Assembly (NCBI RefSeq): GCF_020531915.1
Contig: NZ_JAJAVG010000005.1
Coordinates: 124,001 to 188,000, forward strand
DNA length: 64,000 nucleotides
Source of the DNA: Methylovorus mays
GTDB lineage: Bacteria; Pseudomonadota; Gammaproteobacteria; Burkholderiales; Methylophilaceae
Direction of reading: 5' to 3'
How positions within the stretch are numbered: the stretch's first letter is position 1; every line of letters starts with the position of its first letter. Positions 52,960-61,681 of the stretch are shown here, in pieces. Under the pieces are notes generated by a model that was not told the origin of the DNA, ran no database searches, and saw only the letters and a list, made by a program, of their open reading frames with translations. The translations under genes were made by a program, and so were the position numbers.

Positions 52960-53892
52960 TTAAGCAGCCTGCTCCTGGAAGGTGAGTTGAACGAAGACTT
53001 CTTCCAGACTGGTCTGGTCAGGATTGATCTGGTAAAGACCCCAGTTCTGGTTAACTGCAGCCTGCACCAGCTGCTCGGCTGGCGCGCCACCTTCAGCATG
53101 ACGCACACGCAGCAAGCCGCTAGGCAAGGTTTCCACCGAGGTAACACCAGGGATTTTCAGCAATTCTTCATTGGCAGGAGCCCGGCTCAAGCCAACCAGC
53201 AGGCGGTTGCCATGGCGCTGTTGCTTCAGTACATCAATCGAGCCATTGAACACCATCTGGCCCTTGTGAATGATTTGTACCCGATCACAGACCATTTCAA
53301 CTTCAGGCAGGATATGGGTAGACAGGATAACGCTGTGCTCGCCACCCAATTCCTTGATCAGGTTACGAATATCACGAATCTGAATCGGATCGAGACCCAC
53401 GGTAGGCTCGTCCAGAATGACGACCATGGGATTGTGGATGATGGCTTGGGCAATGCCGACGCGCTGCTGATACCCCTTGGAGAGATTTTCAATCAGGCGG
53501 CCACCCATCTCTGTCAGACCACATCGCTCTTTGGCGATGCGCACGGCCTTTTTGACATGACTGCCACTCACCCGGTGCAAACGCGCAGCAATCGCCAGAA
53601 ACTCGTCTACGGTTAACTCGCGATAAAGTGGAGGCTGCTCTGGCAGGTATCCGATCAGCGCCTTGGCTTCCTTGGGGTTCTCGATCATGTCGATACCACA
53701 AATCTTGACGCTGCCCTTGCTGGGTGCAAGATTGCCGGTCAGCATTTTCATGGAAGTGGACTTGCCCGCACCATTCGGCCCGAGAAAACCCAACACTTCC
53801 CCTTTATTCAGGGTAAAACTCACATCGCGAACTGCTTCGCGCCCCCCATAGATGCGCGTAAGCTCGCGGGCCTCAACGGTTACAGTAGTCAT
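52960..53892 (-). CDS. ABC transporter ATP-binding protein (GldA-like)
   Basis: The 310-residue ATPase has Walker A LGPNGAGKST, the signature LSKGYQQRVG, Walker B VVILDEPTVGLD, and a switch His in STHILPE. The C-terminal third resembles the DrrA-type extension. It is the first gene of the minus-strand unit ATPase-permease-GldG-DUF4340-mutM. A minus-strand hairpin with a U-run lies 40 bases upstream of its start, in the leader or promoter region. Confidence 0.93.
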   Translation of the reverse strand: MTTVTVEARELTRIYGGREAVRDVSFTLNKGEVLGFLGPNGAGKSTSMKMLTGNLAPSKGSVKICGIDMIENPKEAKALIGYLPEQPPLYRELTVDEFLAIAARLHRVSGSHVKKAVRIAKERCGLTEMGGRLIENLSKGYQQRVGIAQAIIHNPMVVILDEPTVGLDPIQIRDIRNLIKELGGEHSVILSTHILPEVEMVCDRVQIIHKGQMVFNGSIDVLKQQRHGNRLLVGLSRAPANEELLKIPGVTSVETLPSGLLRVRHAEGGAPAEQLVQAAVNQNWGLYQINPDQTSLEEVFVQLTFQEQAA

Positions 53893-53931
53893 AATTGAAG
53901 TTGATACACTCCGGGTGAAGGGCTGCTAAAT

Positions 53932-53960
53932 TAAAAAAACGCCTGACAACTGTCAAGCGT
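53932..53960 (-). terminator. Terminator-like hairpin upstream of the ABC transporter operon
   Basis: The stem ACGCCTGACA with TGTCAAGCGT (one mismatch) is followed on the minus strand by seven Us, 40 bases before the ATPase start. No minus-strand gene is seen upstream, so it may be an attenuator in the operon's leader or the end of an unseen small transcript. Confidence 0.45.
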
Positions 53961-54141
53961 TAGGGGTCATATAGTCAAAGTACATGCAAATAGAATTAAA
54001 TTCTATTGGAAAGTTCTATCCAAAAAGCTATAGTCAGAAATCATTATGGATGAACTTGCAAACACTGTCACGGACTAAGCATTTAAGCCTTCAGCCAGAA
54101 TTTATCGCAACCACACCGAGTATCGAGAACACTTTTCACTC

Positions 54142-55854
54142 ATGCCTAATCCCCGCAAACTCACGCTAGCTGTTTTGTTAAGTCTGGCCTCCATTGCCAG
54201 CATGTCCGCTCAGGCAGCCGAGCCATCCAAATCAGAATCTGCCAAATCCAAGCCTGCAGCCGCTCCGCAAACCGAGCTCACCGGCGCATTTGTCTATAAA
54301 TATCTGATTGGTGAAGTCGCTGGCCAACGTGGCGATCTCGAACTTGCCAGCACGATTTTTCTCGATCTGGCCAAATCCAGCCGCGATCCACGCCTGGCAG
54401 AGCGCGCTGCCAAAGCGGCAGTATTCGGCAACAAGCCGCGCCTGGTGACACAAGCGGTGAGCCTGTGGAGCGAGCTGGACCCTAGCTCGACCGAAGCCCA
54501 GCAAGCCAGTACCGAGCTGTTTGTGAATGCGGGCAAACTGAACGAGGCCAAGCCTTTCCTGCAGAAACTGCTGGCCAAGGAAGACACCCGCGCCAATGGC
54601 TTTCTTTATCTGAACAGCCTGCTGGCAAAGCAAACCGACAAAAACGCGGTGCTGACGCTGGTGCAAGAGCTGGCAGCCCCCTACCCCGATCTGCCGGAAG
54701 CCCATTTCACCATTGCCAACTCGGCACTGGCCGCTGGCAAGCTGGAACTTGCCCTGAGCGAACTTGATACGGCGGAGAAACTAAGCCCCGGCTGGGAAAT
54801 GAGCGCACTGCTCAAAGGCCAGATTCTATACTTGCAATCGCCTGACGCAGCCATCGACTTTTACAAGCAATTTCTAAGCGCCCATGAAAACGCCAACGAA
54901 GTTCGGCTGACCATGGCCCGCCTGCTGATCAACCAGAAACGCTTTGATGAGGCCAAGCCTGAATTCATCAAGCTGATTTCGGCTTCCAAGAACAATCCTG
55001 AAATCATGGTCGTCGTCGGCTTGCTGTCGATTCAAGCCAATGAGCTGGCTGATGCAGAAAAGTATTTTCAGGATGCCCTGGCTGCCGGCTTCAAAAATCC
55101 GGATCAGGTCTTTATTTATCTGGGGCAGATCGCCGAAAAGCAAAATGACGACAAGCTGGCGCTGGCCTGGTACAACCGCGTAAAACCAGGTGACCGCTAT
55201 CTGGATGCGCAATTCAACATTGCCGGCATTGTGGCTCGTACGCAGGGCATTGATGCCGCATTGCAGGTGCTGCGCGGCATTCCAGACCTGACAAATGAGC
55301 AGGAAGCACTCTCCATGCAGATGCAGGCCAGCCTGCTCGGCAAGATGAAACGCTACCAGGAAGCCTACGATCTGCTGGGGCAAACCGTTGCCAGCCTGCC
55401 GAACACGCCGGAGATCATTTACGACTACGCCATGGCAGCTGAGCGTATTGGTCAATTTGATATTGCCGAAAAGGAGCTGCGCAAGCTGATCAAGCTCAAG
55501 CCGGATTTTGCCCAAGCCTACAACGCCCTCGGCTACAGCCTGGCAGATCGCAATCTCAAGCTGGATGAAGCGCACAAGCTAATCCAGCAAGCTCTGGCCT
55601 TGAGCCCGGATGACCATTACATCCTCGACAGCATGGGCTGGGTGCAATACCGCATGGGCAAGCTGGACGCTGCAAGCAATTACCTGCGCCAAGCCTACTC
55701 GCAGCAGCCTGACCCCGAAATCGCCGCGCATCTGGGCGAAGTATTGTGGCACCAGGGCAAGAAGGACGAAGCGGTGCAAACCTGGGAATCCGCCCTCAAG
55801 GTATTTCCCGATAACGAAGTCCTGATCAAGACAGCGCAGAAGTTCAAGAACTGA
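54142..55854 (+). CDS. Tetratricopeptide-repeat periplasmic or outer-membrane protein
   Basis: The 570-residue product has a signal peptide (VLLSLASIASMSAQAAE) followed by an Ala/Lys/Ser-rich linker and at least ten TPR-like helical repeats across residues 45-565 (for example AYNALGYSLADRNLKLDEAH and YILDSMGWVQYRMGKLDAAS). This matches the TPR proteins encoded immediately upstream of lolB in many betaproteobacteria. The exact role is unknown; an outer-membrane biogenesis role is suggested by the neighbour. Its stop overlaps the lolB start (ATGA). Confidence 0.9.
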   Translation: MPNPRKLTLAVLLSLASIASMSAQAAEPSKSESAKSKPAAAPQTELTGAFVYKYLIGEVAGQRGDLELASTIFLDLAKSSRDPRLAERAAKAAVFGNKPRLVTQAVSLWSELDPSSTEAQQASTELFVNAGKLNEAKPFLQKLLAKEDTRANGFLYLNSLLAKQTDKNAVLTLVQELAAPYPDLPEAHFTIANSALAAGKLELALSELDTAEKLSPGWEMSALLKGQILYLQSPDAAIDFYKQFLSAHENANEVRLTMARLLINQKRFDEAKPEFIKLISASKNNPEIMVVVGLLSIQANELADAEKYFQDALAAGFKNPDQVFIYLGQIAEKQNDDKLALAWYNRVKPGDRYLDAQFNIAGIVARTQGIDAALQVLRGIPDLTNEQEALSMQMQASLLGKMKRYQEAYDLLGQTVASLPNTPEIIYDYAMAAERIGQFDIAEKELRKLIKLKPDFAQAYNALGYSLADRNLKLDEAHKLIQQALALSPDDHYILDSMGWVQYRMGKLDAASNYLRQAYSQQPDPEIAAHLGEVLWHQGKKDEAVQTWESALKVFPDNEVLIKTAQKFKN

Positions 55855-56489
55855 TGAACGTGCGTGTGCTTCTGCGGGGGCCGCTTTTCATGGCGGCCCT
55901 CTTGATTTCTGCCTGTACCACCACGCCACCGCGTCCGATTGCCAATGAAGAGGTGCATCGTCAGCACCTTGCCAGCCTGCAACCTCTGCAGGCATTCGAC
56001 CTGAAAGGCCGCATAGGCGTGCAGACGCAAAAGCAGGGCTTCTCCGGCGGCTTTACCTGGAATCACCAGCCAGCCACTGACCAGGTAGCCCTATTTTCGC
56101 CGCTAGGCTCGCAAGTCGCGACCATAGAAAAAGACCCATCTGGCGTCACCTTGGTGACCAGCGACCAGAAAACCCTGCGCGCGCAGGATGCCGAAACCCT
56201 GACCGAACAACACCTGGGCTGGCGCCTGCCCATGCAAGGTTTGCATGACTGGGCGCTGGGCCGCCCCACCGCCGCGCCCCATGAAGCGATATGGGATGAA
56301 CAAGGCCGCCTGACCCGCCTGAAGCAGGATGGCTGGGACATTGAATACAGCCAGTACCAGCGCGTTGGCCCATACGACCTGCCCCACAAAATTTACATGA
56401 AAAGCTTGCAACTGAATCTCAAACTGATCGTCGAGCGCTGGAATATCGATGACAGCAATGACACCAGCGCATTGCAATCCAAGCCATAA
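55854..56489 (+). CDS. lolB: Outer-membrane lipoprotein insertion factor LolB
   Basis: The 211-residue lipoprotein has a lipobox in [11 protein letters not shown]. The LolB fold is shown by [36 protein letters not shown], and DWEIEYSQY-like end ([17 protein letters not shown]). LolB receives lipoproteins from LolA and inserts them into the outer membrane. It overlaps the TPR gene, and ispE starts 4 bases after it. Confidence 0.93.
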   Translation: MNVRVLLRGPLFMAALLISACTTTPPRPIANEEVHRQHLASLQPLQAFDLKGRIGVQTQKQGFSGGFTWNHQPATDQVALFSPLGSQVATIEKDPSGVTLVTSDQKTLRAQDAETLTEQHLGWRLPMQGLHDWALGRPTAAPHEAIWDEQGRLTRLKQDGWDIEYSQYQRVGPYDLPHKIYMKSLQLNLKLIVERWNIDDSNDTSALQSKP

Positions 56490-56493
56490 CGCC

Positions 56494-57354
56494 ATGACCG
56501 ACTTTCACACTTACCCGGCCCCGGCCAAAATCAATCTCTTCCTGCACATCACTGGTCAGCGCGCCGATGGCTACCATTTACTGCAAACCGTGTTCCGCCT
56601 GCTGGATTTTTCAGACACGCTGCAACTGCGCGTGCGTGAGGATGGCGAGGTAAACCGCATGACTGAAGTCCCCGGCGTGCCGGCAGAGCGCGATCTGTGC
56701 GTGCGGGCGGCCCGCTTGCTGCAACAACACACCGGTTGCAAGCGCGGTGTCGACATCAAGATTGAAAAACGCATCCCCATGGGCGGCGGCCTGGGCGGCG
56801 GCAGTTCGGATGCCGCCACCATGCTGCTGGCGCTTAACCATCTATGGGATCTGCAGCTCGATCGCCAGGCGCTGATCACCCTAGGCCTGCAACTCGGCGC
56901 CGATGTGCCCGTATTTGTTTTTGGCGAGAATGCCTGGGCAGAAGGTGTAGGAGAAAAATTATCACCTATCTCCTTGAATCCAGCGTGGTATGTGCTGTTG
57001 ACGCCACAAGTCAACGTCTCGACTGCTGAAATTTTTGCGTCGAAGGAATTGACAAGGGATACAAAACTCACGACAATAGCGGACTTTTCAAGGGGCATGG
57101 TTCACAACGACCTTGAAACTGTAGTTTGCCAGCAGCATCCCGCAGTCGGCGCCAGTCTGAGTTGGTTAAATCAATTCTCACCGGCACGCATGAGCGGATC
57201 AGGCGCTTCAGTATTCATCAGCGTTGATAGCCAGGCAGAAGCAGAAGCAATTCTTGCTCAGGTGCCATCGAAAATAGCGGGGCTTCCGGTGTTTTCATGT
57301 GTGGCAAAAGGGTTGGAAAAGCATCCACTTTATGACCTTGTAAAAAACGTGTAG
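56494..57354 (+). CDS. ispE: 4-diphosphocytidyl-2-C-methyl-D-erythritol kinase
   Basis: The 286-residue GHMP kinase of the MEP isoprenoid pathway has [20 protein letters not shown], the ATP loop [20 protein letters not shown], and SGSGASVFI. The ATG at 56494 follows the lolB stop; an upstream start lies inside lolB. The final third (from about 56940) uses more AT-rich codons than the first two thirds. tRNA-Gln follows after 13 bases. Confidence 0.95.
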   Translation: MTDFHTYPAPAKINLFLHITGQRADGYHLLQTVFRLLDFSDTLQLRVREDGEVNRMTEVPGVPAERDLCVRAARLLQQHTGCKRGVDIKIEKRIPMGGGLGGGSSDAATMLLALNHLWDLQLDRQALITLGLQLGADVPVFVFGENAWAEGVGEKLSPISLNPAWYVLLTPQVNVSTAEIFASKELTRDTKLTTIADFSRGMVHNDLETVVCQQHPAVGASLSWLNQFSPARMSGSGASVFISVDSQAEAEAILAQVPSKIAGLPVFSCVAKGLEKHPLYDLVKNV

Positions 57355-57367
57355 ATTTAAGATCAAA

Positions 57368-57444
57368 TGGGGAGTCGCCAAGCTGGTTAAGGCACCGGAT
57401 TTTGATTCCGGCATGCGAAGGTTCGAATCCTTCTTCCCCAGCCA
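57368..57444 (+). tRNA. tRNA-Gln (anticodon TTG)
   Basis: A full cloverleaf: acceptor TGGGGAG paired with TTCCCCA (one G-T), anticodon stem CCGGA/TCCGG with loop TTTTGAT giving anticodon TTG at 57402-57404, T-arm GAAGG-TTCGAAT-CCTTC, discriminator G and encoded CCA. It reads CAA/CAG codons. It lies between ispE and prs, probably processed from a shared transcript. Confidence 0.96.
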
Positions 57445-57454
57445 GAATGCATTA

Positions 57455-57488
57455 AAAGCGTGTAGCTATACACGCTTTTTTATTTTTT
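57455..57488 (+). terminator. Intrinsic terminator after tRNA-Gln
   Basis: The 10-bp stem AAAGCGTGTA-(gcta)-TACACGCTTT is followed by a T-rich run. It separates the ispE-tRNA transcript from prs, though read-through is possible. Confidence 0.85.
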
Positions 57489-57510
57489 TGACCTACAAGG
57501 AATCCCGACT

Positions 57511-58461
57511 GTGGCCAATGGCGACATGATGGTATTTACCGGCACAGCCAATCCCAAGCTAGCCGAAGCAGTAGTCAGCCACCTGGGTATCGGCCTTGGC
57601 CGTGCCACGGTAGATCGCTTTAGCGATGGCGAAGTCATGATTGAACTGCTCGACAATGTGCGCGGCAAGGATGTCTTCGTTCTGCAATCCACCTGCATGC
57701 CCACCAACGACAACCTGATGGAAGTCATGGTGATGGTCGACGCGCTGCGTCGCTCCTCTGCTGGCCGCATCACCGCAGCGATTCCTTATCTCGGTTACTC
57801 ACGTCAGGATCGCCGTCCGCGTTCCGCACGTGTTGCCATTACCGCCAAGGTCGTTGCCAACATGCTCACCAGCGTCGGTGTTAACCGCCTGCTGACCATG
57901 GATTTGCACTCTGACCAGATTCAAGGCTTCTTCGATATTCCCGTCGACAATATCTACGCGACCCCTATCCTGCTGGATGATCTGCTGAAGCAAAAGCACG
58001 AAAATCTGGTGGTGGTATCGCCCGATGTTGGTGGCGTGGTGCGTGCCCGTGCGGCCGCCAAGCAGCTGGGTTCCGACCTGGCGATTATCGACAAGCGCCG
58101 CCCCAAGCCCAATGTGGCCAAGGTCATGAACATTATCGGCGATGTTGCCGGCCGTACCTGTGTGCTGATGGACGACATGGTCGACACCGCCAACACCCTG
58201 TGCGAAGCCGCCATTGCCCTGAAAGAGCAAGGCGCATCCAAAGTGGTCGCCTACAGCACCCACCCGGTATTGTCCGGCCCGGCTGTAGAGCGCATCACCA
58301 GCTCGCAACTGGATGAACTGGTTGTCACCGACACCATCCCATTGCGCGCCGATGCCGCTGCATGCCCCAAGATTCGCCAGCTTTCAACCGCTGAGCTGTT
58401 TGCCGAAACCATCCGCCGCATCAGCCGCGAAGACTCGGTCAGCTCGCTGTTTATGGATTAA
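57511..58461 (+). CDS. prs: Ribose-phosphate pyrophosphokinase (PRPP synthase)
   Basis: The 316-residue enzyme makes PRPP from ribose-5-phosphate and ATP for nucleotide, His and Trp synthesis. It has [14 protein letters not shown], the ATP flexible-loop region [23 protein letters not shown], and the PRPP motif [13 protein letters not shown]. It uses a GTG start with AAGGA upstream. rplY follows in the same direction. Confidence 0.96.
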   Translation: MANGDMMVFTGTANPKLAEAVVSHLGIGLGRATVDRFSDGEVMIELLDNVRGKDVFVLQSTCMPTNDNLMEVMVMVDALRRSSAGRITAAIPYLGYSRQDRRPRSARVAITAKVVANMLTSVGVNRLLTMDLHSDQIQGFFDIPVDNIYATPILLDDLLKQKHENLVVVSPDVGGVVRARAAAKQLGSDLAIIDKRRPKPNVAKVMNIIGDVAGRTCVLMDDMVDTANTLCEAAIALKEQGASKVVAYSTHPVLSGPAVERITSSQLDELVVTDTIPLRADAAACPKIRQLSTAELFAETIRRISREDSVSSLFMD

Positions 58462-58544
58462 GTTTCGAGCGCAGAGCCCACAAGGCCCTGTACTCACAAC
58501 CCTGTTATCTGGTCGCGGATAGCAGTTAATTAAGGAGTAGTACC

Positions 58545-59162
58545 ATGCAAATCGAAATTACCGCCGTTAAGCGCGAAAACCAAGGTACGGGTGCGAGCCG
58601 CCGCCTTCGTCGCGCAGGCAAGGTGCCTGGCATCGTCTACGGTGCAAGCAAAGACGCTGTTAGCGTTGAGTTTGACCACAAGGCGCTGTTCCTGGAATTC
58701 CGTCACGAAGCTTTCCACGCTTCCATCCTGACTCTGAACCTGGATGGCAAGAAGGAACAAGTTGTTCTGCGTGACTACCAGATGCACCCCGTACGCAACA
58801 CCATTCAGCACATCGACTTCCAACGCGTAAGCGCTACTGAAAAGCTGCACGTGAAGGTGCCATTGCACTTCATCAACCAGGACATCGCTCCTGGCGTGAA
58901 ACTGTCTGGCGGTGTGGTAACCCACATCCTGACCGAAGCTGACGTAAGCTGCCTGCCAAAAGACCTGCCAGAGTTCATCGAAGTTGATCTGGCAACCCTG
59001 GAAGCCGGCCACAGCATCCACCTGTCACAAATCAAGTTGCCTAAGGGCGTTGAATTTGTACAACTGGCACACGAAAACGATGCTGCTGTTGCATCGATCT
59101 CCGTGCCACGTGGCGGTGCAGCTGCTGAAGAAGAAACCGCTGACGCACCAGCAGCAGAATAA
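58545..59162 (+). CDS. rplY: 50S ribosomal protein L25, general stress (CTC) form
   Basis: The 205-residue L25 of the longer CTC type binds 5S rRNA through the N-terminal L25 domain ([35 protein letters not shown]) and has the additional TL5-like C-terminal domain ([20 protein letters not shown]), ending in an acidic Ala/Glu tail. Codon use is strongly biased (GAA, GCT), as expected for a highly expressed gene. GGAG precedes the ATG. Confidence 0.96.
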   Translation: MQIEITAVKRENQGTGASRRLRRAGKVPGIVYGASKDAVSVEFDHKALFLEFRHEAFHASILTLNLDGKKEQVVLRDYQMHPVRNTIQHIDFQRVSATEKLHVKVPLHFINQDIAPGVKLSGGVVTHILTEADVSCLPKDLPEFIEVDLATLEAGHSIHLSQIKLPKGVEFVQLAHENDAAVASISVPRGGAAAEEETADAPAAE

Positions 59163-59185
59163 GTTTTTTCTGCAAGCGGCTTAAA

Positions 59186-59234
59186 GCGCGCGTTCCGAGC
59201 CCATCACTGGCACACTCGGACCGCGCGTCTTTAT
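59186..59234 (+). terminator. Terminator after rplY
   Basis: A long stem (GCGCGCG-TT-CCGAG with CTCGG-ACC-GCGCGTC, small internal mismatch) closes a 15-base loop and is followed by TTTATTTA. It lies 24 bases after the rplY stop. Confidence 0.75.
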
Positions 59235-59271
59235 TTATACTGCTGCACAGACAACCCAAGCTGATTACCCC

Positions 59272-59859
59272 ATGAACGGCATCAAACTCTTTGTTGGCCT
59301 CGGCAACCCCGGTAGCGAGTATGAAGACACGCGCCACAATGCCGGTTTCTGGTGGATAGACCGCGTCGCGGCATTATCCGGCAGCAAGCTCGCCAATGAA
59401 GCCAAGTTTCACGGGTTGGCAGGCAAACTCAAGCACAGCGGCACAGAAGCCTGGCTGCTCAAGCCCACCACATTCATGAACGCCAGCGGCCGCTCGGTAG
59501 GCGCGCTGGCCAAGTTTTACAAAATAGAGCCGCATGAGATCCTGGTGATCCATGACGAGCTGGATATCCCGCCCGGCCAGGTCAAAATGAAAAAAGGCGG
59601 CGGCCACGGCGGGCACAATGGCCTCAAGGATATTGCCGCGCACCTCGGCACCAATGAATTCTGGCGCCTGCGCCTGGGCATTGGTCACCCCGGCGAGCGC
59701 GCAGCCGTGGTCAACTTTGTGCTGCATGCACCAGCCAAGGCCGAAATGAGCCTGATAGAAACCACCATAGAAGATAGCGTGGCCCTGCTCGACCAGCTGC
59801 TGGCCGGCAGCTTTGAACAAGCCATGCTCAAGTTACACACCAAACCCAAAGCAGTTTAA
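59272..59859 (+). CDS. pth: Peptidyl-tRNA hydrolase
   Basis: The 195-residue enzyme releases peptides from peptidyl-tRNA. Motifs are VGLGNPGSEYEDTRHNAGF (catalytic His), KPTTFMNASGRSV, IHDELDIPPGQVKMKKGGG, and GHNGLKDI. Length is normal. It lies between rplY and ychF, an arrangement conserved in many Proteobacteria. Confidence 0.97.
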   Translation: MNGIKLFVGLGNPGSEYEDTRHNAGFWWIDRVAALSGSKLANEAKFHGLAGKLKHSGTEAWLLKPTTFMNASGRSVGALAKFYKIEPHEILVIHDELDIPPGQVKMKKGGGHGGHNGLKDIAAHLGTNEFWRLRLGIGHPGERAAVVNFVLHAPAKAEMSLIETTIEDSVALLDQLLAGSFEQAMLKLHTKPKAV

Positions 59860-59877
59860 GCAAAAAAGGCGAGCCAT

Positions 59878-60963
59878 ATGAAATGCGGAATTGTCGGTCT
59901 ACCCAACGTTGGTAAATCCACCCTGTTCAATGCCATTACCCGTGCCGGTATTGCTGCGGAAAACTACCCCTTCTGTACCATTGAGCCCAATGTCGGCATT
60001 GTGGAAGTGCCCGATCCGCGCCTCAAACCGCTGATCGACATCGTCAACCCGCAAAAAATCCAGCCTGCCATTGTCGAATTCGTCGACATCGCCGGCCTGG
60101 TCGCAGGCGCCTCCAAAGGCGAAGGCCTGGGCAACAAATTCCTCGCCAACATCCGCGAAACCGACGCCATTGCCCACGTAGTGCGCTGTTTTGACGATGG
60201 CAACGTCGTGCACGTGGCAGGCAAGGTAGACCCGCTGGACGACATCGAAACCATCAACACCGAGCTCGCGCTTTCCGACATGGAAACGGTAGAAAAAACT
60301 CTGCAGCGCGAAGGCAAAAAAGCCAAGTCTGGCGACAAAGAAGCCATCGCCCTCTGCGCCGTACTTGAGAAAATCCAGAAATGGCTGAATGAAAGCAAAC
60401 CTGTGCGCACTCTGGGCCTGGATGCTGACCAGCTGCAACTGATCAAGCCGCTGTGCCTGATCACCGTCAAGCCTGTGATGTATCTGGCAAACGTCGACGA
60501 AAGCGGCTTTGAGAACAACCCGCTGCTGGATAAAGTCGTGAACCTCGGCAAAGCAGAAAACGCCCCCGTGGTCGCCATCTGCGCCAAGATCGAATCCGAA
60601 ATCGCCGATCTGGAAGACGAAGACAAAGCCATGTTCCTGAGCGAGTTGGGCCTGGAAGAACCCGGCCTCGACCGCGTTATCCGCGCCGCCTACAGCCTGC
60701 TCGGCCTGCAAACCTACTTCACCGCTGGCGTGAAGGAAGTACGCGCCTGGACCGTCAAACGCGGCTCCACCGCCCCGCAAGCCGCTGGCGTCATCCACAC
60801 CGACTTCGAACGCGGCTTCATCCGCGCCGAAGTCATCGCCTACGAAGAGTTCGTAAAGAACAAAGGCGAACAAGGCGCCAAGGAAGCCGGAAAAATGCGT
60901 CTGGAAGGCAAGGAATACATCATGCAGGATGGCGACGTCGTCCACTTCCGCTTTAACGTGTAA
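59878..60963 (+). CDS. ychF: Redox-regulated ATPase YchF/OLA1
   Basis: The 361-residue Obg-related P-loop ATPase has G1 [15 protein letters not shown], the switch [38 protein letters not shown], and a C-terminal TGS domain ([16 protein letters not shown], and [16 protein letters not shown]). It binds ribosomes and hydrolyses ATP rather than GTP. It starts 18 bases after pth and is likely cotranscribed. Confidence 0.97.
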   Translation: MKCGIVGLPNVGKSTLFNAITRAGIAAENYPFCTIEPNVGIVEVPDPRLKPLIDIVNPQKIQPAIVEFVDIAGLVAGASKGEGLGNKFLANIRETDAIAHVVRCFDDGNVVHVAGKVDPLDDIETINTELALSDMETVEKTLQREGKKAKSGDKEAIALCAVLEKIQKWLNESKPVRTLGLDADQLQLIKPLCLITVKPVMYLANVDESGFENNPLLDKVVNLGKAENAPVVAICAKIESEIADLEDEDKAMFLSELGLEEPGLDRVIRAAYSLLGLQTYFTAGVKEVRAWTVKRGSTAPQAAGVIHTDFERGFIRAEVIAYEEFVKNKGEQGAKEAGKMRLEGKEYIMQDGDVVHFRFNV

Positions 60964-60999
60964 TTCGCCGCCAGGCCAATAAAAAAGCGCAGTTTGGCT

Positions 61000-61028
61000 T
61001 TGACAAAGACCCGCTCAGAAAATACAAT
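61000..61028 (+). promoter_or_regulatory. Sigma-70 promoter of tRNA-Met
   Basis: TTGACA, exactly 17 bases, then TACAAT: a near-consensus promoter. The expected start of transcription is about 7 bases further on, roughly 18 bases before the tRNA. Confidence 0.88.
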
Positions 61029-61052
61029 AGCGGGCTTGTTTCAACAGTACCC

Positions 61053-61129
61053 GGTGATGTAGCTCAGCTGGTTAGAGCACAGGATTCATAATCCTGGGGT
61101 CGAGGGTTCAAGTCCCCCCATCACCACCA
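61053..61129 (+). tRNA. tRNA-Met (anticodon CAT, elongator type)
   Basis: The cloverleaf has acceptor GGTGATG/CATCACC (7 bp), anticodon stem CAGGA/TCCTG with loop TTCATAA (anticodon at 61087-61089), a T-arm with GAGGG-TTCAAGT-CCCCC, discriminator A and encoded CCA. The D-loop and variable loop match elongator tRNA-Met rather than initiator; a tRNA-Ile2 with lysidine cannot be fully excluded. It is the last backbone gene before the AT-rich region. Confidence 0.93.
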
Positions 61130-61681
61130 ACATCCTGTTTCAGCGATTGCTAAAGCAGTACAAAAACCCCGCAAATCCTAGAGATTGCGGGGTTTTTTGT
61201 TTTCAACAAGTTCTCATCGTTTAATATAAAACCCATCGAAAGTATCAGCTAATCAATGGCGAACACATCAATTGCCTAACTGGGTGATTACTACAGTATA
61301 TAAGTGAATGATGATTGGAGTGAAATTCAAGTGTAAGCCCGAGCTCAACATCGCCGACATGTGGAAAGATTACAATGAGCTCACGCCGGTACAGCAATTC
61401 CAATCGTAGGCCAATCAAGCAGCAGCATTGGATAACCAACAAAAAACGAATCAAGCCGATGACAACAAAACGAGGAAATCATGTAACCTTGTACCTAGAT
61501 TACCACATTAGCAGTGGAATGACGGTGGGCTGGCTCATTTAGAATCAACGTTGAATATAATAATATGTTGATAATTAATTTTCTAAAATAACTAAAATTA
61601 CCTTTATTGTTGTACATGTCGACATATTTAACTTGCGAAGTTCTATTGTTGATTATTTAAAAATAAAAGGGGCTTCTGTAA
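61130..61681. other. Gene-poor junction between backbone and AT-rich region
   Basis: About 552 bases. The first 70 hold the tRNA terminator. From about 61300 to 61490 there is a more GC-balanced patch with a short frame (start near 61309, reading KPELNIADMWKDYNELTPVQ, then a stop and a Gln/Asn/Lys-rich continuation) that looks like the remnant of a broken gene, not recognised. From 61550 the sequence is very AT-rich and leads into the P-loop NTPase gene. Confidence 0.45.
61162..61198 (+). terminator. Intrinsic terminator of tRNA-Met
   Basis: The stem AACCCCGCAA with TTGCGGGGTT (10-base loop) is followed by six Ts. It lies 36 bases after the tRNA. Confidence 0.9.

Noticed and set aside
51434-52963. 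509-codon plus-strand open frame opposite the GldG-like and permease genes
   Set aside because: Antisense shadow across two real genes; Gln/His-rich sequence without domains.
61053-61129. Duplicate of the tRNA-Met 3' end as island attachment site within the window
   Set aside because: No repeat of the tRNA 3' end was seen between 61130 and 64000; the other end, if any, is outside the window.
61245-61454. 69-codon minus-strand open frame in the junction
   Set aside because: No ribosome-binding site, no family resemblance, and located in apparently degenerate DNA.
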